In this document: piece by piece, positions 32,368 through 41,986 of the stretch
Layout: each line of letters opens with the position of its first letter
Position numbering within the stretch: position 1 is the first letter of the stretch
Origin: Gammaproteobacteria bacterium
Lineage (GTDB): Bacteria > Pseudomonadota > Gammaproteobacteria > Steroidobacterales > Rariloculaceae
Length of the DNA: 58,814 bases
Reading direction: 5' to 3'
Assembly (NCBI GenBank): GCA_003155415.1
Contig: PMCP01000020.1
Coordinates: 1,900-60,713 of the forward strand
Notes under the pieces: generated by a model
Told to the model about the DNA's origin: nothing
What the model saw: only the letters and a program-made list of their open reading frames with translations
The model's database searches: none
Made by a program: the position numbers and the translations under genes

Positions 32368-33468
32368 ATGAACGGCCCGATCAAAGGTCGCGGCGCCCTC
32401 TCGAACTCAAGGGGGCGGTTCGCTCGCCACGAGCGCGAACCGGACCGCGACGCGCTGGCGGCCGCGGCGGCAGCGGACGGCGAAGAGCCACCGCGTCTCG
32501 CGACGACGCTGCACGTCGATACGGCGCGCAGCATCATCGCGCGCAACCGGTCTCCCGACATCCCGTTCGACCAGTCGATCAACCCCTATCGCGGATGCGA
32601 GCACGGCTGCATCTATTGCTACGCGCGAGCCACTCACTCCTACCTCGATTTGTCGCCGGGGCAGGACTTCGAGACGCAGCTCTTCTACAAACCGAACGCC
32701 CGCGAACTGTTACGCACCGAGCTGGCTGCGCCCAGCTACACCGTGAGCCCGATCGCGTTTGGCACGAACACAGATCCTTATCAGCCCGTCGAGCGCGAGC
32801 TGCGCGTGACGCGAGGCCTTCTAGAGTTGCTGCTCGAGCTGAAGCATCCGCTGACGATCGTCACCAAAGGCTCGCTGATACTCCGCGATCTCGATCTGCT
32901 CGCCGAGCTCGCGCGCCACGACCTCGTGGCCGTCAACGTCAGCCTCACGACGCTCGACCACGACTTGAAGCGGCGCATGGAGCCTCGAACGGCGGGACCA
33001 GAGCAACGGCTCCACATGATTCGGGCGTTGACCGACGTCGGAGTACCGACAGGTGTGCTGGTAGCGCCGATCATTCCGGCGCTGAACGACCACGAGCTCG
33101 AGCGCATGCTCGAGGCGGCGGCGAAACACGGTGCCACCAGTGCCGGTTACGTCTTGCTACGACTGCCGCACGAGGTCGAGGCGCTGTTCGTCGAGTGGCT
33201 GCATGCGCAGTACCCGGACCGCGCAGAGCATGTGCTTTCTTTGATTCGGCAGATGCGCGAGGGCTCGCTGAACGACCCCGCCTTCGGGAGCCGCCAGCGC
33301 GGCGTTGGGCCTTTCGCACAGCTCTTAAGGGCGCGGTTCAGCCGCGCCGCGCGCGCCTACGGCCTGATCCACGACTTCATGCTGAATACCTCGCTGTTCG
33401 CGCCACCACGCGCGTCCAGGCCGCAGCTCGACCTGTGGCCCTTGGAGCAGGTCCGAAAGTCTCAATAA
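32368..33468 (+). CDS. PA0069-type radical SAM protein (SPL-like)
   Basis: The 366-residue protein has the radical SAM cluster CEHGCIYCYAR (CxxxCxxC) near residue 77, preceded by INPYRG. It has the spore-photoproduct-lyase-like features PIAFGTNTDPYQPVERELRV and LTIVTKGSLILRD. It belongs to the PA0069/SplB-related group found in many non-sporulating Proteobacteria; its reaction is not established. It uses one 4Fe-4S cluster and SAM in the cytoplasm. The ATG 32368 follows the TPR gene by 48 bases, possibly a shared transcript. The N-terminus is a variable, basic extension of about 45 residues. Confidence 0.9.
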   Translation: MNGPIKGRGALSNSRGRFARHEREPDRDALAAAAAADGEEPPRLATTLHVDTARSIIARNRSPDIPFDQSINPYRGCEHGCIYCYARATHSYLDLSPGQDFETQLFYKPNARELLRTELAAPSYTVSPIAFGTNTDPYQPVERELRVTRGLLELLLELKHPLTIVTKGSLILRDLDLLAELARHDLVAVNVSLTTLDHDLKRRMEPRTAGPEQRLHMIRALTDVGVPTGVLVAPIIPALNDHELERMLEAAAKHGATSAGYVLLRLPHEVEALFVEWLHAQYPDRAEHVLSLIRQMREGSLNDPAFGSRQRGVGPFAQLLRARFSRAARAYGLIHDFMLNTSLFAPPRASRPQLDLWPLEQVRKSQ

Positions 33469-33544
33469 TTCTGGTCCTGCCTGCTGTACCCTTTGGCCCG
33501 TCAGGCCTTTTGTGGCACTTTTTCTCGATAGGGAGCCTACGACC

Positions 33545-34243
33545 TTGGCCGACCATCGCCTGCTGATCATCGACGACGACGTGCGCCTCTCGGAGATGCT
33601 CGTCGAATATCTCGCGCCCGAGGGCATAGAACTCACGGCCGTGGCGTCGGGAGTCGCCGGACTGCGCAGCGCCCAGCGCGAGAACTTTGATCTCATTGTG
33701 CTCGACGTAATGCTGCCCGGTCTCTCGGGCTTCGACGTGCTGAAACAATTGCGCGAGACCGGCGCGAAAACGCCGGTGCTGATGCTGACCGCGCGTGGCG
33801 ACGACGTCGATCGGATCATCGGGCTCGATCTCGGCGCCGACGACTACCTGCCGAAGCCGTTCAATCCGCGTGAGCTGCTTGCGCGCATCAAGGCCATCCT
33901 GCGACGCACGTCGGAGACGGACGGCGACCAACAGATAGACGTCAGCGTCGGCGATCTGCGCGTGAATCTGCCACGCCGCGAAGCGTGGATCAAGGAGCAT
34001 CCGCTGAAGCTCACGAACGCCGAGTTCGTGATACTCGTGACGCTGATGCGCTCGCCAGGCGAAGTCGTGTCGCGCGAGGCGCTCACACGCACTGCACTCG
34101 GCCGGCAGCTGCTACCAGACGATCGGAGCCTCGACACCCACATCAGCAACCTGCGCCGCAAGCTTGGCGGAGACGCCGATGCCGATGTGCTCATCCGCAG
34201 CATCCGCGGCAGCGGCTACGTGCTCGTCCCCCCACAGGGGTAG
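33545..34243 (+). CDS. OmpR-family response regulator, CpxR-like
   Basis: The 232-residue protein has a receiver domain with the acidic pocket IIDDD and phosphoacceptor Asp54 in LIVLDVMLPG, the Thr/Lys switch residues in MLTARGDD and LPKPFNPREL, and a winged-helix output domain (VVSREALTRTALGR, then SLDTHISNLRRKLG). TTG 33545 follows a GGGAG site; an in-frame ATG at 33512 adds 11 residues. It ends 5 bases before the sensor kinase gene, so the two form an operon. CpxR systems respond to envelope stress; this is only the closest family. Confidence 0.9.
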   Translation: MADHRLLIIDDDVRLSEMLVEYLAPEGIELTAVASGVAGLRSAQRENFDLIVLDVMLPGLSGFDVLKQLRETGAKTPVLMLTARGDDVDRIIGLDLGADDYLPKPFNPRELLARIKAILRRTSETDGDQQIDVSVGDLRVNLPRREAWIKEHPLKLTNAEFVILVTLMRSPGEVVSREALTRTALGRQLLPDDRSLDTHISNLRRKLGGDADADVLIRSIRGSGYVLVPPQG

Positions 34244-34248
34244 CGGCC

Positions 34249-35607
34249 ATGGGTTTGTTCTGGAAGATCTTCGTCTTTTTCACGGTTGCGATGACCGTCA
34301 CCTTGGTCGGAGTCGCTTTCTTAAGTTTTCGTCTGGCGAGCACCGCGCTCGACCAGGTGAACGTCGAAGGTCGCGACAAGATCATCGAGGAAGTCGCGGG
34401 CGCGCTCGCACACGGCGGCGAGCGAGAACTCAAGGGCTGGTTGTTCAACAATCCGCGACCGGCGCCCGGCATCGTACTGCTGGTGACCAACGAGCGCGGC
34501 GACGAGCTGCTCGGCCGCGCGATGCCGCGCGAGCTTGCTCGTTTGCTCGCGACACGACCCTTTAGGCGCCCCGCCGCGCCTGCGAACTTGCGACCCATGC
34601 AGCTGACGCCGCACCTGATCGGGCCGAACAACGAGGAGTACCGGTTGCTGTTCGCGCGCGCGCCGGTCACGGTGCTCGGTATCCTGATGTGGCCGGGCAC
34701 TCAGGTGGCTGTGATCAGTATTGCGATCTTGGTATCCGCAATCATGTCCGTGCTACTCGCGCGTTATCTGTCCTCCCCCATCATGCGGCTCCAGAAGGCC
34801 AGCCGCGCGCTCGCAGCCGGCGCGCTCGAGACGCGCGTCGGGGCCCCGTTCAACCGCCGCAGCGACGAGGTCGGCACGCTGGCGCGAGACTTCGACGCCA
34901 TGGCCGAACGCATTCAAGCCCTCGTGACCGCGAAGGAAACGCTGCTGCGCGACGTGTCGCACGAGCTACGCTCGCCGCTCGCGCGGATCCGTATGGCGCT
35001 CGCGCTGGCTCAACGCCGTGCTGGAGCCGAAGCCCAAAAGGACCTGGATCGCATCGAGCGCGAGGCTGAGAAGCTCGACGCTCTCATCGGCCAGGTCATG
35101 ACCCTGACCCGCTTGCGAACTGCTTCGGCGCCGCGTCGCGAGGCGGTGCGCCTCGACCAGCTAGTCGGCGAAGTCGTGGACGATGCACGGTTTGAGCATC
35201 CGGCGAGCCGCGTTGAGCTCACGACCAGCGGCCCGATCGAAGTGCGCGGTGATGCCGACGGTCTCAAGAGCGCGATCGAGAACGTCGTCCGCAATGCGCT
35301 GATCTATGGCGACCCCGCGCAACCGGTCCAGGTCGAAGCCACGTCGAACGTCGACGGGGCGCTCGTGCGCGTGCTCGACCGCGGGCCGGGCGTGCCGGAC
35401 TCGGAGCTCTCGAGGATCTTCGAACCGTTCTACCGCACCGACAAGAGCCGCGATCACCAGAAAGGCGGCCAGGGCATCGGGCTTGCTATCACGACCCGCG
35501 TAACGGAACTGCACGGTGGCAGCGTCACCGCGCGCAATCGCAACGGCGGGGGGCTCGAGATCGACCTCAAGCTGCCGCTCGGAGCGGCTCCCGCGGAAGC
35601 CGCCTAG
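34249..35607 (+). CDS. Sensor histidine kinase, CpxA-like
   Basis: The 452-residue protein has an N-terminal membrane helix (IFVFFTVAMTVTLVGVAFL), a periplasmic sensor loop, a second helix (VAVISIAILVSAIMSVLLA), a HAMP domain with the LQKASRALAAGALETRVG segment, and the dimerisation helix with His238 in RDVSHELRSPLARIR. The ATPase domain has N box ENVVRNALIYG, DRGPGVPDSELSRIF and GQGIGLAI. All kinase motifs are intact. It would phosphorylate the regulator encoded just upstream. Its stop overlaps the convergent amtB stop by 4 bases. Confidence 0.92.
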   Translation: MGLFWKIFVFFTVAMTVTLVGVAFLSFRLASTALDQVNVEGRDKIIEEVAGALAHGGERELKGWLFNNPRPAPGIVLLVTNERGDELLGRAMPRELARLLATRPFRRPAAPANLRPMQLTPHLIGPNNEEYRLLFARAPVTVLGILMWPGTQVAVISIAILVSAIMSVLLARYLSSPIMRLQKASRALAAGALETRVGAPFNRRSDEVGTLARDFDAMAERIQALVTAKETLLRDVSHELRSPLARIRMALALAQRRAGAEAQKDLDRIEREAEKLDALIGQVMTLTRLRTASAPRREAVRLDQLVGEVVDDARFEHPASRVELTTSGPIEVRGDADGLKSAIENVVRNALIYGDPAQPVQVEATSNVDGALVRVLDRGPGVPDSELSRIFEPFYRTDKSRDHQKGGQGIGLAITTRVTELHGGSVTARNRNGGGLEIDLKLPLGAAPAEAA

Positions 35608-36890
35608 AGGCTGTAGCCGCGCTCCTCGTGGAGCACGAGATCGAGGCCGTCGCTCTCCTGCTCCGACGACACACGTAGCGGCGTGACAACATTGACCAGC
35701 TTCAGGATCACGAGCGTTGCGATGCCACACCAGGCCGCCGTCGCAACCGCGCCGATCAGCTGTGTCGTGAGCTGCGCGCCGATCGACACGCCGTCCGGCA
35801 GTCCGATCCCATCGAAGGACTTTGCGGAGAACACTGCTGTCAGCAGCAACCCCGTGAAACCGCCGACGCCGTGCACGGGGAACACGTCGAGCGAGTCGTC
35901 GATCCTCAGTTTTCTTTTGACCAATTGCGTGGCGAAAAAGCACACCACGCCGGCAACGAGGCCGATGATCAGGCCGCCCATCGGGCCGACGTAGCCCGAA
36001 GCCGGCGTGATCGTACCAAGCCCGGCTACCATGCCCGTGACGATGCCGAGCACGCTCGGCTTGCCGAACCTGACCCACTCGAGGGCCATCCAGGCCACGG
36101 CGCCGGCCGCGGCGCCGACATGCGTGACAAGCATCGCCATTCCCGCCGCGCCGTTCGCCGCGAGCGCGCTGCCCGCGTTGAAGCCGAACCAGCCAACCCA
36201 CAGCAGGGACGCGCCAGTCACCGTCATCGTGAGGTTGTGAGGCGGCATCGCGGTGTTTGGAAAGCCGTTGCGTTTGCCGACCACGAGCGCCGCCACGAGC
36301 GCAGCGACGCCGGCATTCACGTGGACAACGGCGCCGCCGGCGAAATCACGAAAGCCCATCGCGGCAAGCCACCCGCCGCCCCACACCCAATGCGTCACTG
36401 GCAGATACACGACGACAAACCACAGGATCGAAAACAGCAGCATGCCGGCGAAACGCGTGCGTTCCGCGAATCCGCCAATGATCAGGGCGGGCGTGATGAT
36501 GGCGAAGGTCAGCTGGAACATCGTGAACACCGACTCGGGGACCAAGCCGCTCACCGTGTTCACCTCGACACCCTTGAGCCACGCCTTCGACAAGCCGCCG
36601 ATGAAGGCGTTGCCCTCGGCAAAGGCTGCGGAATATCCAAACACCACCCAGATGAGCGAGACGATGCAACACAGCGCGAAACACTGCATCAGCACCGACA
36701 AGACGTTGCGACTACGCACGAGGCCGCCGTAGAACAACGCGAGACCGGGCAGCGTCATCATTAATACCAACGACGTGGCCGTCAGCAACCACGCCGTTGC
36801 ACCGCTGTCGACCGTCTGCGCCAGGGCCAACGCCGGGCACAAAGCCATCACCAGTGCTGCTACAGCACTCTTTGTCTTAGTCACGTTCAC
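35604..36890 (-). CDS. amtB: Ammonium transporter
   Basis: The 428-residue protein has a cleavable signal peptide and eleven membrane helices. Conserved pore residues are visible: the twin histidines lie in VTHWVWGGGW and FPVHGVGGFTG, and the ammonium site region includes GGLVRSRNVLSVLMQC. It imports ammonium in trimers and is inhibited by GlnK binding at the cytoplasmic face. The glnK gene lies 22 bases upstream on the same strand, the standard glnK-amtB operon. The C-terminal tail (EQESDGLDLVLHEERGYSL) carries the usual GlnK-contact region. The stop codon overlaps the convergent sensor kinase stop. Confidence 0.96.
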   Translation of the reverse strand: MNVTKTKSAVAALVMALCPALALAQTVDSGATAWLLTATSLVLMMTLPGLALFYGGLVRSRNVLSVLMQCFALCCIVSLIWVVFGYSAAFAEGNAFIGGLSKAWLKGVEVNTVSGLVPESVFTMFQLTFAIITPALIIGGFAERTRFAGMLLFSILWFVVVYLPVTHWVWGGGWLAAMGFRDFAGGAVVHVNAGVAALVAALVVGKRNGFPNTAMPPHNLTMTVTGASLLWVGWFGFNAGSALAANGAAGMAMLVTHVGAAAGAVAWMALEWVRFGKPSVLGIVTGMVAGLGTITPASGYVGPMGGLIIGLVAGVVCFFATQLVKRKLRIDDSLDVFPVHGVGGFTGLLLTAVFSAKSFDGIGLPDGVSIGAQLTTQLIGAVATAAWCGIATLVILKLVNVVTPLRVSSEQESDGLDLVLHEERGYSL

Positions 36891-36912
36891 TCCCCCCGGA
36901 GCCAGCGTAGAT

Positions 36913-37260
<348 letters not shown>

Positions 37261-37316
37261 CTAAAGAGTTGAGTGGCGGTTAGCCGGGGTCTCGCGCCCC
37301 GTGTTTTCTGGATTGT

Positions 37317-37346
37317 GTATTACCAGTACCAGCGTATTCTAGCCAA
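37317..37346 (-). promoter_or_regulatory. Weak sigma70-like promoter of glnK-amtB
   Basis: Reading the minus strand, TTGGCT (37341-37346) and TAATAC (37317-37322) are separated by 18 bases. The leader to the glnK ATG would be about 55 bases. Both hexamers deviate from consensus, so this is a weak call. Confidence 0.3.
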
Positions 37347-37460
37347 CTGACGGCCCGTTGCTACGCAGCCTGCGAAGTTGCTTGCCGTATCGCGCGCTCC
37401 GCGCAACTTTCCGCAGCGTGGAGCGTCCGAAGTATCGAAGCCCAACAGACGGTGGTCACG

Positions 37461-38420
37461 ATGCGTAAGAAGCCCGACACTCGAATCAAACCTTCCGAGA
37501 TCACACCCGAAGGCGCATTCCTGAACCGGCGCGCGCTGTTGAAGGCCGCCGTGGCTGCGGGCCTGGTGCCAGGCATTATGTCCGCGTCCGAAGCGGCCAC
37601 GATTCCCGCTGGCGGGGAGTTCGACCCCAAGCCAACGAAGTGGCCCGGCTCGGTGACGGACAAACCGAACAGCCTCGAAGACATCTCGACCTACAACAAC
37701 TACTACGAGTTCGGGGCGGCCAAAGGCGATCCGGCCGCCAATGCGCACACGCTTAAAACGAAGCCATGGTCGATTCAGGTCTCGGGCGAGGCCGCGAAGA
37801 CCGGCACGTTCACGCTCGAGGACATCCTGGCGCCCCACGCGTTGGAGGAACGGGTCTATCGGTTGCGATGCGTGGAAGCGTGGTCGATGGTCATCCCGTG
37901 GGTCGGGTTTCCGCTGGCCGATCTCCTGAAGCGTTTCGAGCCAACGTCGCAAGCGAAGTTCGTGCAGTTCTTGACGCTTGCGGATCGGAACCAGATGCCG
38001 GGCATCCGCTATCCCATTCTCGAGTGGCCGTATCGCGAAGGCCTCACGATCGAGGAAGCCACGCACCCGCTGACGCTCGTGGTCGTCGGCGTCTACGGCA
38101 AGGTGCTGCCGAACCAGAACGGCGCGCCGATTCGCATCGTCGTGCCGTGGAAGTACGGCTTCAAGAGCGCGAAGTCGATCGTCCGAATCCATTTCACGGA
38201 CAAGCGACCGCTCACGAGCTGGAACATGTCGGCACCGCAAGAGTACGGGTTCTACTCGAACGTCAATCCAAAGGTCGATCACCCGCGTTGGAGTCAGGCC
38301 AGCGAACGGAAGCTCGGCGGCGGTCTGCTCGCGGGGAGAGCACCCACGTTGATGTTCAACGGTTACGCCGATCAAGTCGCGAGCCTCTACACCGGGCTCG
38401 ATCTCGCGAAGAATTTCTAG
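37461..38420 (+). CDS. msrP: Protein-methionine-sulfoxide reductase, molybdopterin subunit
   Basis: The 319-residue protein has a Tat signal (LNRRALLKAAVAAGLVPGIM), then a sulfite-oxidase-type molybdopterin domain with the Mo-ligand Cys in YRLRCVEAWSMVIPW and the family-typical MPGIRYPILEWPYREGL. It repairs oxidised methionine in periplasmic proteins using electrons from the quinone pool via MsrQ. An in-frame GTG at 37452 is an alternative start. The msrQ gene begins 4 bases after the stop. The pair responds to hypochlorite or copper stress in other bacteria; no regulator is adjacent here. Confidence 0.95.
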   Translation: MRKKPDTRIKPSEITPEGAFLNRRALLKAAVAAGLVPGIMSASEAATIPAGGEFDPKPTKWPGSVTDKPNSLEDISTYNNYYEFGAAKGDPAANAHTLKTKPWSIQVSGEAAKTGTFTLEDILAPHALEERVYRLRCVEAWSMVIPWVGFPLADLLKRFEPTSQAKFVQFLTLADRNQMPGIRYPILEWPYREGLTIEEATHPLTLVVVGVYGKVLPNQNGAPIRIVVPWKYGFKSAKSIVRIHFTDKRPLTSWNMSAPQEYGFYSNVNPKVDHPRWSQASERKLGGGLLAGRAPTLMFNGYADQVASLYTGLDLAKNF

Positions 38421-38424
38421 TCGC

Positions 38425-39048
38425 GTGGCGGTAACGACGCCGCGTTGGGTCGTCACCGTCAAGGTGGCCGTTTGGGGTGCGTGCCTGGCGCCATTCGCGC
38501 TGCTCGTCTTGCGCGCTCTCGAGTTTCACGGCCTGTCGCTCGGCGCGGACCCCGTTCAGGAGCTTCTGAACGTGTGCGGCAAGACCGGGCTGAACCTGCT
38601 GCTACTGACGCTGTGCATCACGCCCATTCGGCGCTCCACGGGCATCAACAGGCTAATTTCCTTCCGCCGGCTGCTGGGGCTGTTCGGGTTCTTCTACGTC
38701 GTGCTGCACTTCACGACGTACGTATGGCTCGATCTCGGCTTCGCGTGGGACCACGTGTTCGAGGACATCGCGAAACGGCCGTATATCACGGTCGGATTCA
38801 CAGCGCTCCTGCTATTGATACCGCTCGCCGCAACCTCGACGAATCGAATGCAACGCCAGCTCGGCAGAAACTGGGTCAGGGTGCATCGCCTTGTCTACGT
38901 GATCGCTGTGCTCGGCGTGGTGCACTTCTGGTGGCAGGTCAAGCGCGACATCTCAGAGCCGCTGCTGTACGCATTCCTGCTAACCGTGCTGCTCGGAGTC
39001 CGCCTGCATCACGCATGGAAGCTGCGGCGTAAAGCCGCGAGTCAGTAG
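38425..39048 (+). CDS. msrQ: Haem-binding membrane subunit of the MsrPQ system
   Basis: The 207-residue protein has about six membrane helices and the histidines that hold haem b in MsrQ (YedZ), including VVLHFTTYVWLDL, WVRVHRLVYVIAVLGVVHFW and RLHHAW. It takes electrons from ubiquinol or flavin reductase and passes them to MsrP. The start is GTG 38425, 4 bases after msrP. Its stop overlaps the convergent SH3-protein stop by 7 bases. Confidence 0.95.
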   Translation: MAVTTPRWVVTVKVAVWGACLAPFALLVLRALEFHGLSLGADPVQELLNVCGKTGLNLLLLTLCITPIRRSTGINRLISFRRLLGLFGFFYVVLHFTTYVWLDLGFAWDHVFEDIAKRPYITVGFTALLLLIPLAATSTNRMQRQLGRNWVRVHRLVYVIAVLGVVHFWWQVKRDISEPLLYAFLLTVLLGVRLHHAWKLRRKAASQ

Positions 39049-39635
39049 ATTCGAAAACCGCCGTGGCGGCGACGGATCAACGAATCGAGCCACCACAAGC
39101 CCGCCGCAAAGCCGCCGACGAGAGTCACGACGAGTGCCACGAGCACCCAAGGCAAGGGCAGCGTGCTGCGATAGGTCTCGAACCGTTCTTCGTAAGAGCG
39201 GTTCTCTTGGCGCAGACGGTCGAGGGCAACCTGCAGCGCCTCCGTGGGCGCCGTCGTCGATGCCGTGTGCCCGAGCTTGCCGAGCTGCACTTCGGCCGTG
39301 TGCTGCGCCTCGCGTGCGGCTGCGACGTCGTTCTTCAGATCGGCAATCTCCGCCTCGAGCTCCGCCATTCGCGCTCGGGCCGGCTTGGTGCTTACGAGAA
39401 ATGCGGTCTTGACCCAGCCCTCGCGTCCCGCCGCTGTGCGGACATGCGTGTAGTTCGTATCGCGTTCGAGCACCTCGACGGCTGCGCCGCTCGAGAGCGT
39501 GTCGAGCGCATCACCGCTACCGTCGTCCGCACCGTAGAGGCTTAGACGCAGACTGTCGGTCACGTAGGCGGGCTCGGCGCCCGCCAGAGCGGCAAAGCCA
39601 CACATCGCACCGATTAACAGCAATTGTTTCCGCAT
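39042..39635 (-). CDS. TIGR04211-family SH3 domain protein
   Basis: The 197-residue protein has a signal peptide (LLLIGAMCGFAALAGA), a bacterial SH3 domain (AYVTDSLRLSLYGADDGSGD, then VLERDTNYTHVRTAAGREGW), a coiled coil (ARMAELEAEIADLKNDVAAA) and one C-terminal membrane helix (WVLVALVVTLVGGFAAGLWW) with a short basic tail. This is the layout of the TIGR04211 group, related to YgiM of E. coli. It is a periplasmic protein anchored in the inner membrane by its C-terminus. Function is not established; SH3b domains often bind peptidoglycan. Confidence 0.88.
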   Translation of the reverse strand: MRKQLLLIGAMCGFAALAGAEPAYVTDSLRLSLYGADDGSGDALDTLSSGAAVEVLERDTNYTHVRTAAGREGWVKTAFLVSTKPARARMAELEAEIADLKNDVAAAREAQHTAEVQLGKLGHTASTTAPTEALQVALDRLRQENRSYEERFETYRSTLPLPWVLVALVVTLVGGFAAGLWWLDSLIRRRHGGFRIY

Positions 39636-39706
39636 GACGCCCTCGGATGAGCCTTGGGTCTCGAGCCGTATTCTAGGCTAGCGCCGAATGCCGAGGCGCG
39701 GCTCCG

Positions 39707-41881
39707 TCAGGCGCGTGTGGTCGCGCGCACCGCCGGAGCTTCGCCAAACGCCGCAAGCAGAGTGCCAAGAGCCTGTGGCCGGCCGAAGTGGAAACCCTGA
39801 CCGAAGTCGACATCGAGTTCACGTAGCTTTTCGGCGGTCGCCGGGTTCTCGACGTGCTCGGCAATTGCGCTCACGCCCAGCGTTCGCGCCGCGCGTGCGA
39901 TGCCGGACACGATCGATTCGGCGATACGGTCGTCCACGATACGGCGGATGAAACGGCCGTCGATCTTGAGGTAGTGCACCGGCAAACGCTTCAAGTGCGC
40001 CAACGAGCTCAAGCCGGAGCCGAAGTCGTCGAGCGCGATTCTGCAGCCGGCGTTCGTCAGCTCGCGAATCAGCGTCTCGGCGGCCGCAATGTGATTGACG
40101 GCCGCAGATTCCTTGAGCTCGAAACAGAATGCCGCGGGCGGGAGACCAGCTTCGGTAATTTGCTCGAGCGCGAACGTCGCGTACTTGCGCGTCGCGATTG
40201 ACTGCGCCGAGACGTTCAGCGTGAAGCAATACGGCGCGCCGGCCACTTCCGCCGCATGAGGGCGCAGCGCGTCGATCGCGGAGCACAGCACCCAACGATC
40301 GAGGGCAGGGAGCAGCTCGTAACGCTCCGCCGCGTCGAAAAATTTGTCGGGGGCGATCAGCGCACCGGCCGAGTTGCGCATGCGAACCAGCAACTCGTAG
40401 CCGACTGTCTCGCCAGATCGCGCAGACAGACCGACGATCGGCTGTACCTCGAGGCGGAAGTCGTTCGCGCGGAAGGCCTCCTGCAAAGTCGACGCGGCGA
40501 GGTTCTGCTGCTCGCCGCCCGTCGACGAGGTCGCGCTTTCGTCGGCGACGGCGAGCCGACCACCACCTTGCTGCTTTGCGCGTTTGCAAGCGAGCTCCGC
40601 GGCTGCGATCAAGTGTGAGATCTGATCCTGCCGACGGGTGATCTCGATGGCGCCGATACTGACGCTGACCTGCACCGCATCGACACCGTGCACGTAGCCG
40701 AGTTGAGCCGTTGCCGCCAATAGACGCGTGCCGACGTCGTGCGCGGCGTTGATGTTCGCCTGGGGCAGCAGCGCCGCGAAACGATCGCCGCCGAATCGGC
40801 AGACGACGGCCGCGGCGCCGGCCAAGCGGCGGACCATATCGGCGACGCGTTGAATGACCTCGTCGCCCGCCTGAAAGCCGAACGCCTGGTTGATGGCTTC
40901 GAGATGATCGATGTCGATGTACAACAACGCGTGCGTGCCGGCCCCAGTATCGAGCAAGGACTGCATTCGGCGCTCGAAGATCAGCCGGTTCACGAGGCCA
41001 GTGAGTGAATCGTGTTGACTGCTCAGGATCGCAACGGACTTCCGACTTACGAACTCGAGAATCCGGATGTCGCGCAGCTCGAAGTCCTCGGCCGTTGCCG
41101 CGCGGAACAGCGCGACGAGACCGATGACGCGACTATGCACGTCGCGAATCGGGCACGACAGAATCTTGTAGGGCGCCACGCCACCAGCGCCCGCGACGCG
41201 ATTCACGACCATCGGCCGGTTGTTCAGCTGCGCCCACGCGAGCAGATGCTTCTGCGTACGATCGAGGATGTTTGCGCCGGGAATCGACTCGTCCATGGCA
41301 CATGAAACTGTCAGGTTCTTGTCGGGCACGAGCAGCGCGCCGAGCACGCAGCCGAGATGCTGCATGCTGTGACGAAGCAGCTGCGTCAGTGCTCCGCTAT
41401 CGGGCTGGCCGGCTTCGTCGACCGAAAGCAACAACTCGAGGCCTGCGTCGTCCACGCCCGGAGATAGGGATCTGGTGTGCTCGAGATCCAGCCGGTTCTC
41501 GAGGGTATCGAGCACGGGCCGCAGCATGCTGAGAACCATCGATGGTGTCTGCTTGGAATTCGGGTTCAGCTCGATCACGAGCGACCCGAGTGGGCGCGAG
41601 TGTTCGTTGCGTAGCAGAGCGACGAACGCGGGGACGCCCGCCGCAGTGAGCTCGATGCTGCCGCGACTCGCGAGCGTGTCGCTCGAACGCAGGCGCTCGA
41701 TGAGCTGTCGAAGGTCGAGTTGTTCGTAGCCGTGGGAGCACCAGATCAGCTCGGCGGCGCTATCGTAGATCGCGATGCCGCCAGTGCTCGGCAGCAGCAT
41801 CTTGATCAGTTGCCCATAAGCGGCGTAACCGGCAGCAGCACCGGCACCATTCGGGTTGGTATTGACGACGGACTCGGCCAT
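39707..41881 (-). CDS. GAF-like/GGDEF/EAL cyclic-di-GMP signalling protein
   Basis: The 724-residue protein has an N-terminal region with a GAF-like sensor fold (about 170-290), a GGDEF domain whose signature is GGDRF (Arg367 replaces the key Glu), and an EAL domain reading YELLVRM at 495-501 (catalytic Glu496). The EAL domain keeps LNVSAQS, ELKES, DDFGSGLSS, YLKIDGRF, AEHVE and the final GQGFHFGRP. The diguanylate cyclase is therefore likely inactive and the phosphodiesterase likely active, lowering cyclic di-GMP. No membrane segment or signal peptide is seen. It stands alone, and the next gene upstream is 105 bases away. Confidence 0.9.
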   Translation of the reverse strand: MAESVVNTNPNGAGAAAGYAAYGQLIKMLLPSTGGIAIYDSAAELIWCSHGYEQLDLRQLIERLRSSDTLASRGSIELTAAGVPAFVALLRNEHSRPLGSLVIELNPNSKQTPSMVLSMLRPVLDTLENRLDLEHTRSLSPGVDDAGLELLLSVDEAGQPDSGALTQLLRHSMQHLGCVLGALLVPDKNLTVSCAMDESIPGANILDRTQKHLLAWAQLNNRPMVVNRVAGAGGVAPYKILSCPIRDVHSRVIGLVALFRAATAEDFELRDIRILEFVSRKSVAILSSQHDSLTGLVNRLIFERRMQSLLDTGAGTHALLYIDIDHLEAINQAFGFQAGDEVIQRVADMVRRLAGAAAVVCRFGGDRFAALLPQANINAAHDVGTRLLAATAQLGYVHGVDAVQVSVSIGAIEITRRQDQISHLIAAAELACKRAKQQGGGRLAVADESATSSTGGEQQNLAASTLQEAFRANDFRLEVQPIVGLSARSGETVGYELLVRMRNSAGALIAPDKFFDAAERYELLPALDRWVLCSAIDALRPHAAEVAGAPYCFTLNVSAQSIATRKYATFALEQITEAGLPPAAFCFELKESAAVNHIAAAETLIRELTNAGCRIALDDFGSGLSSLAHLKRLPVHYLKIDGRFIRRIVDDRIAESIVSGIARAARTLGVSAIAEHVENPATAEKLRELDVDFGQGFHFGRPQALGTLLAAFGEAPAVRATTRA

Positions 41882-41986
41882 CCAATGGCGTCCACGCGGG
41901 CGGAAAGAACTCCCGATATCGTCGGCTAAGACCTACGCTAAATCCTTGATGAAAGTCGCAAAAGCCGTGCCCTAGATGGGTGCTTT

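Noticed and set aside
33510-33530. GGCC-CGTCA-GGCC with TTTT after the radical SAM gene region
   Set aside because: Four-base stem is too weak to call a terminator.
32025-33566. 513-codon plus-strand frame overlapping the radical SAM gene
   Set aside because: Different frame of the same strand, no motifs; the radical SAM frame has the CxxxCxxC cluster.
37285-37301. CGGGG-N7-CCCCG followed by TGTTTTCT, looking like a terminator on the plus strand
   Set aside because: No plus-strand gene lies upstream for it to terminate; probably chance in the glnK leader.
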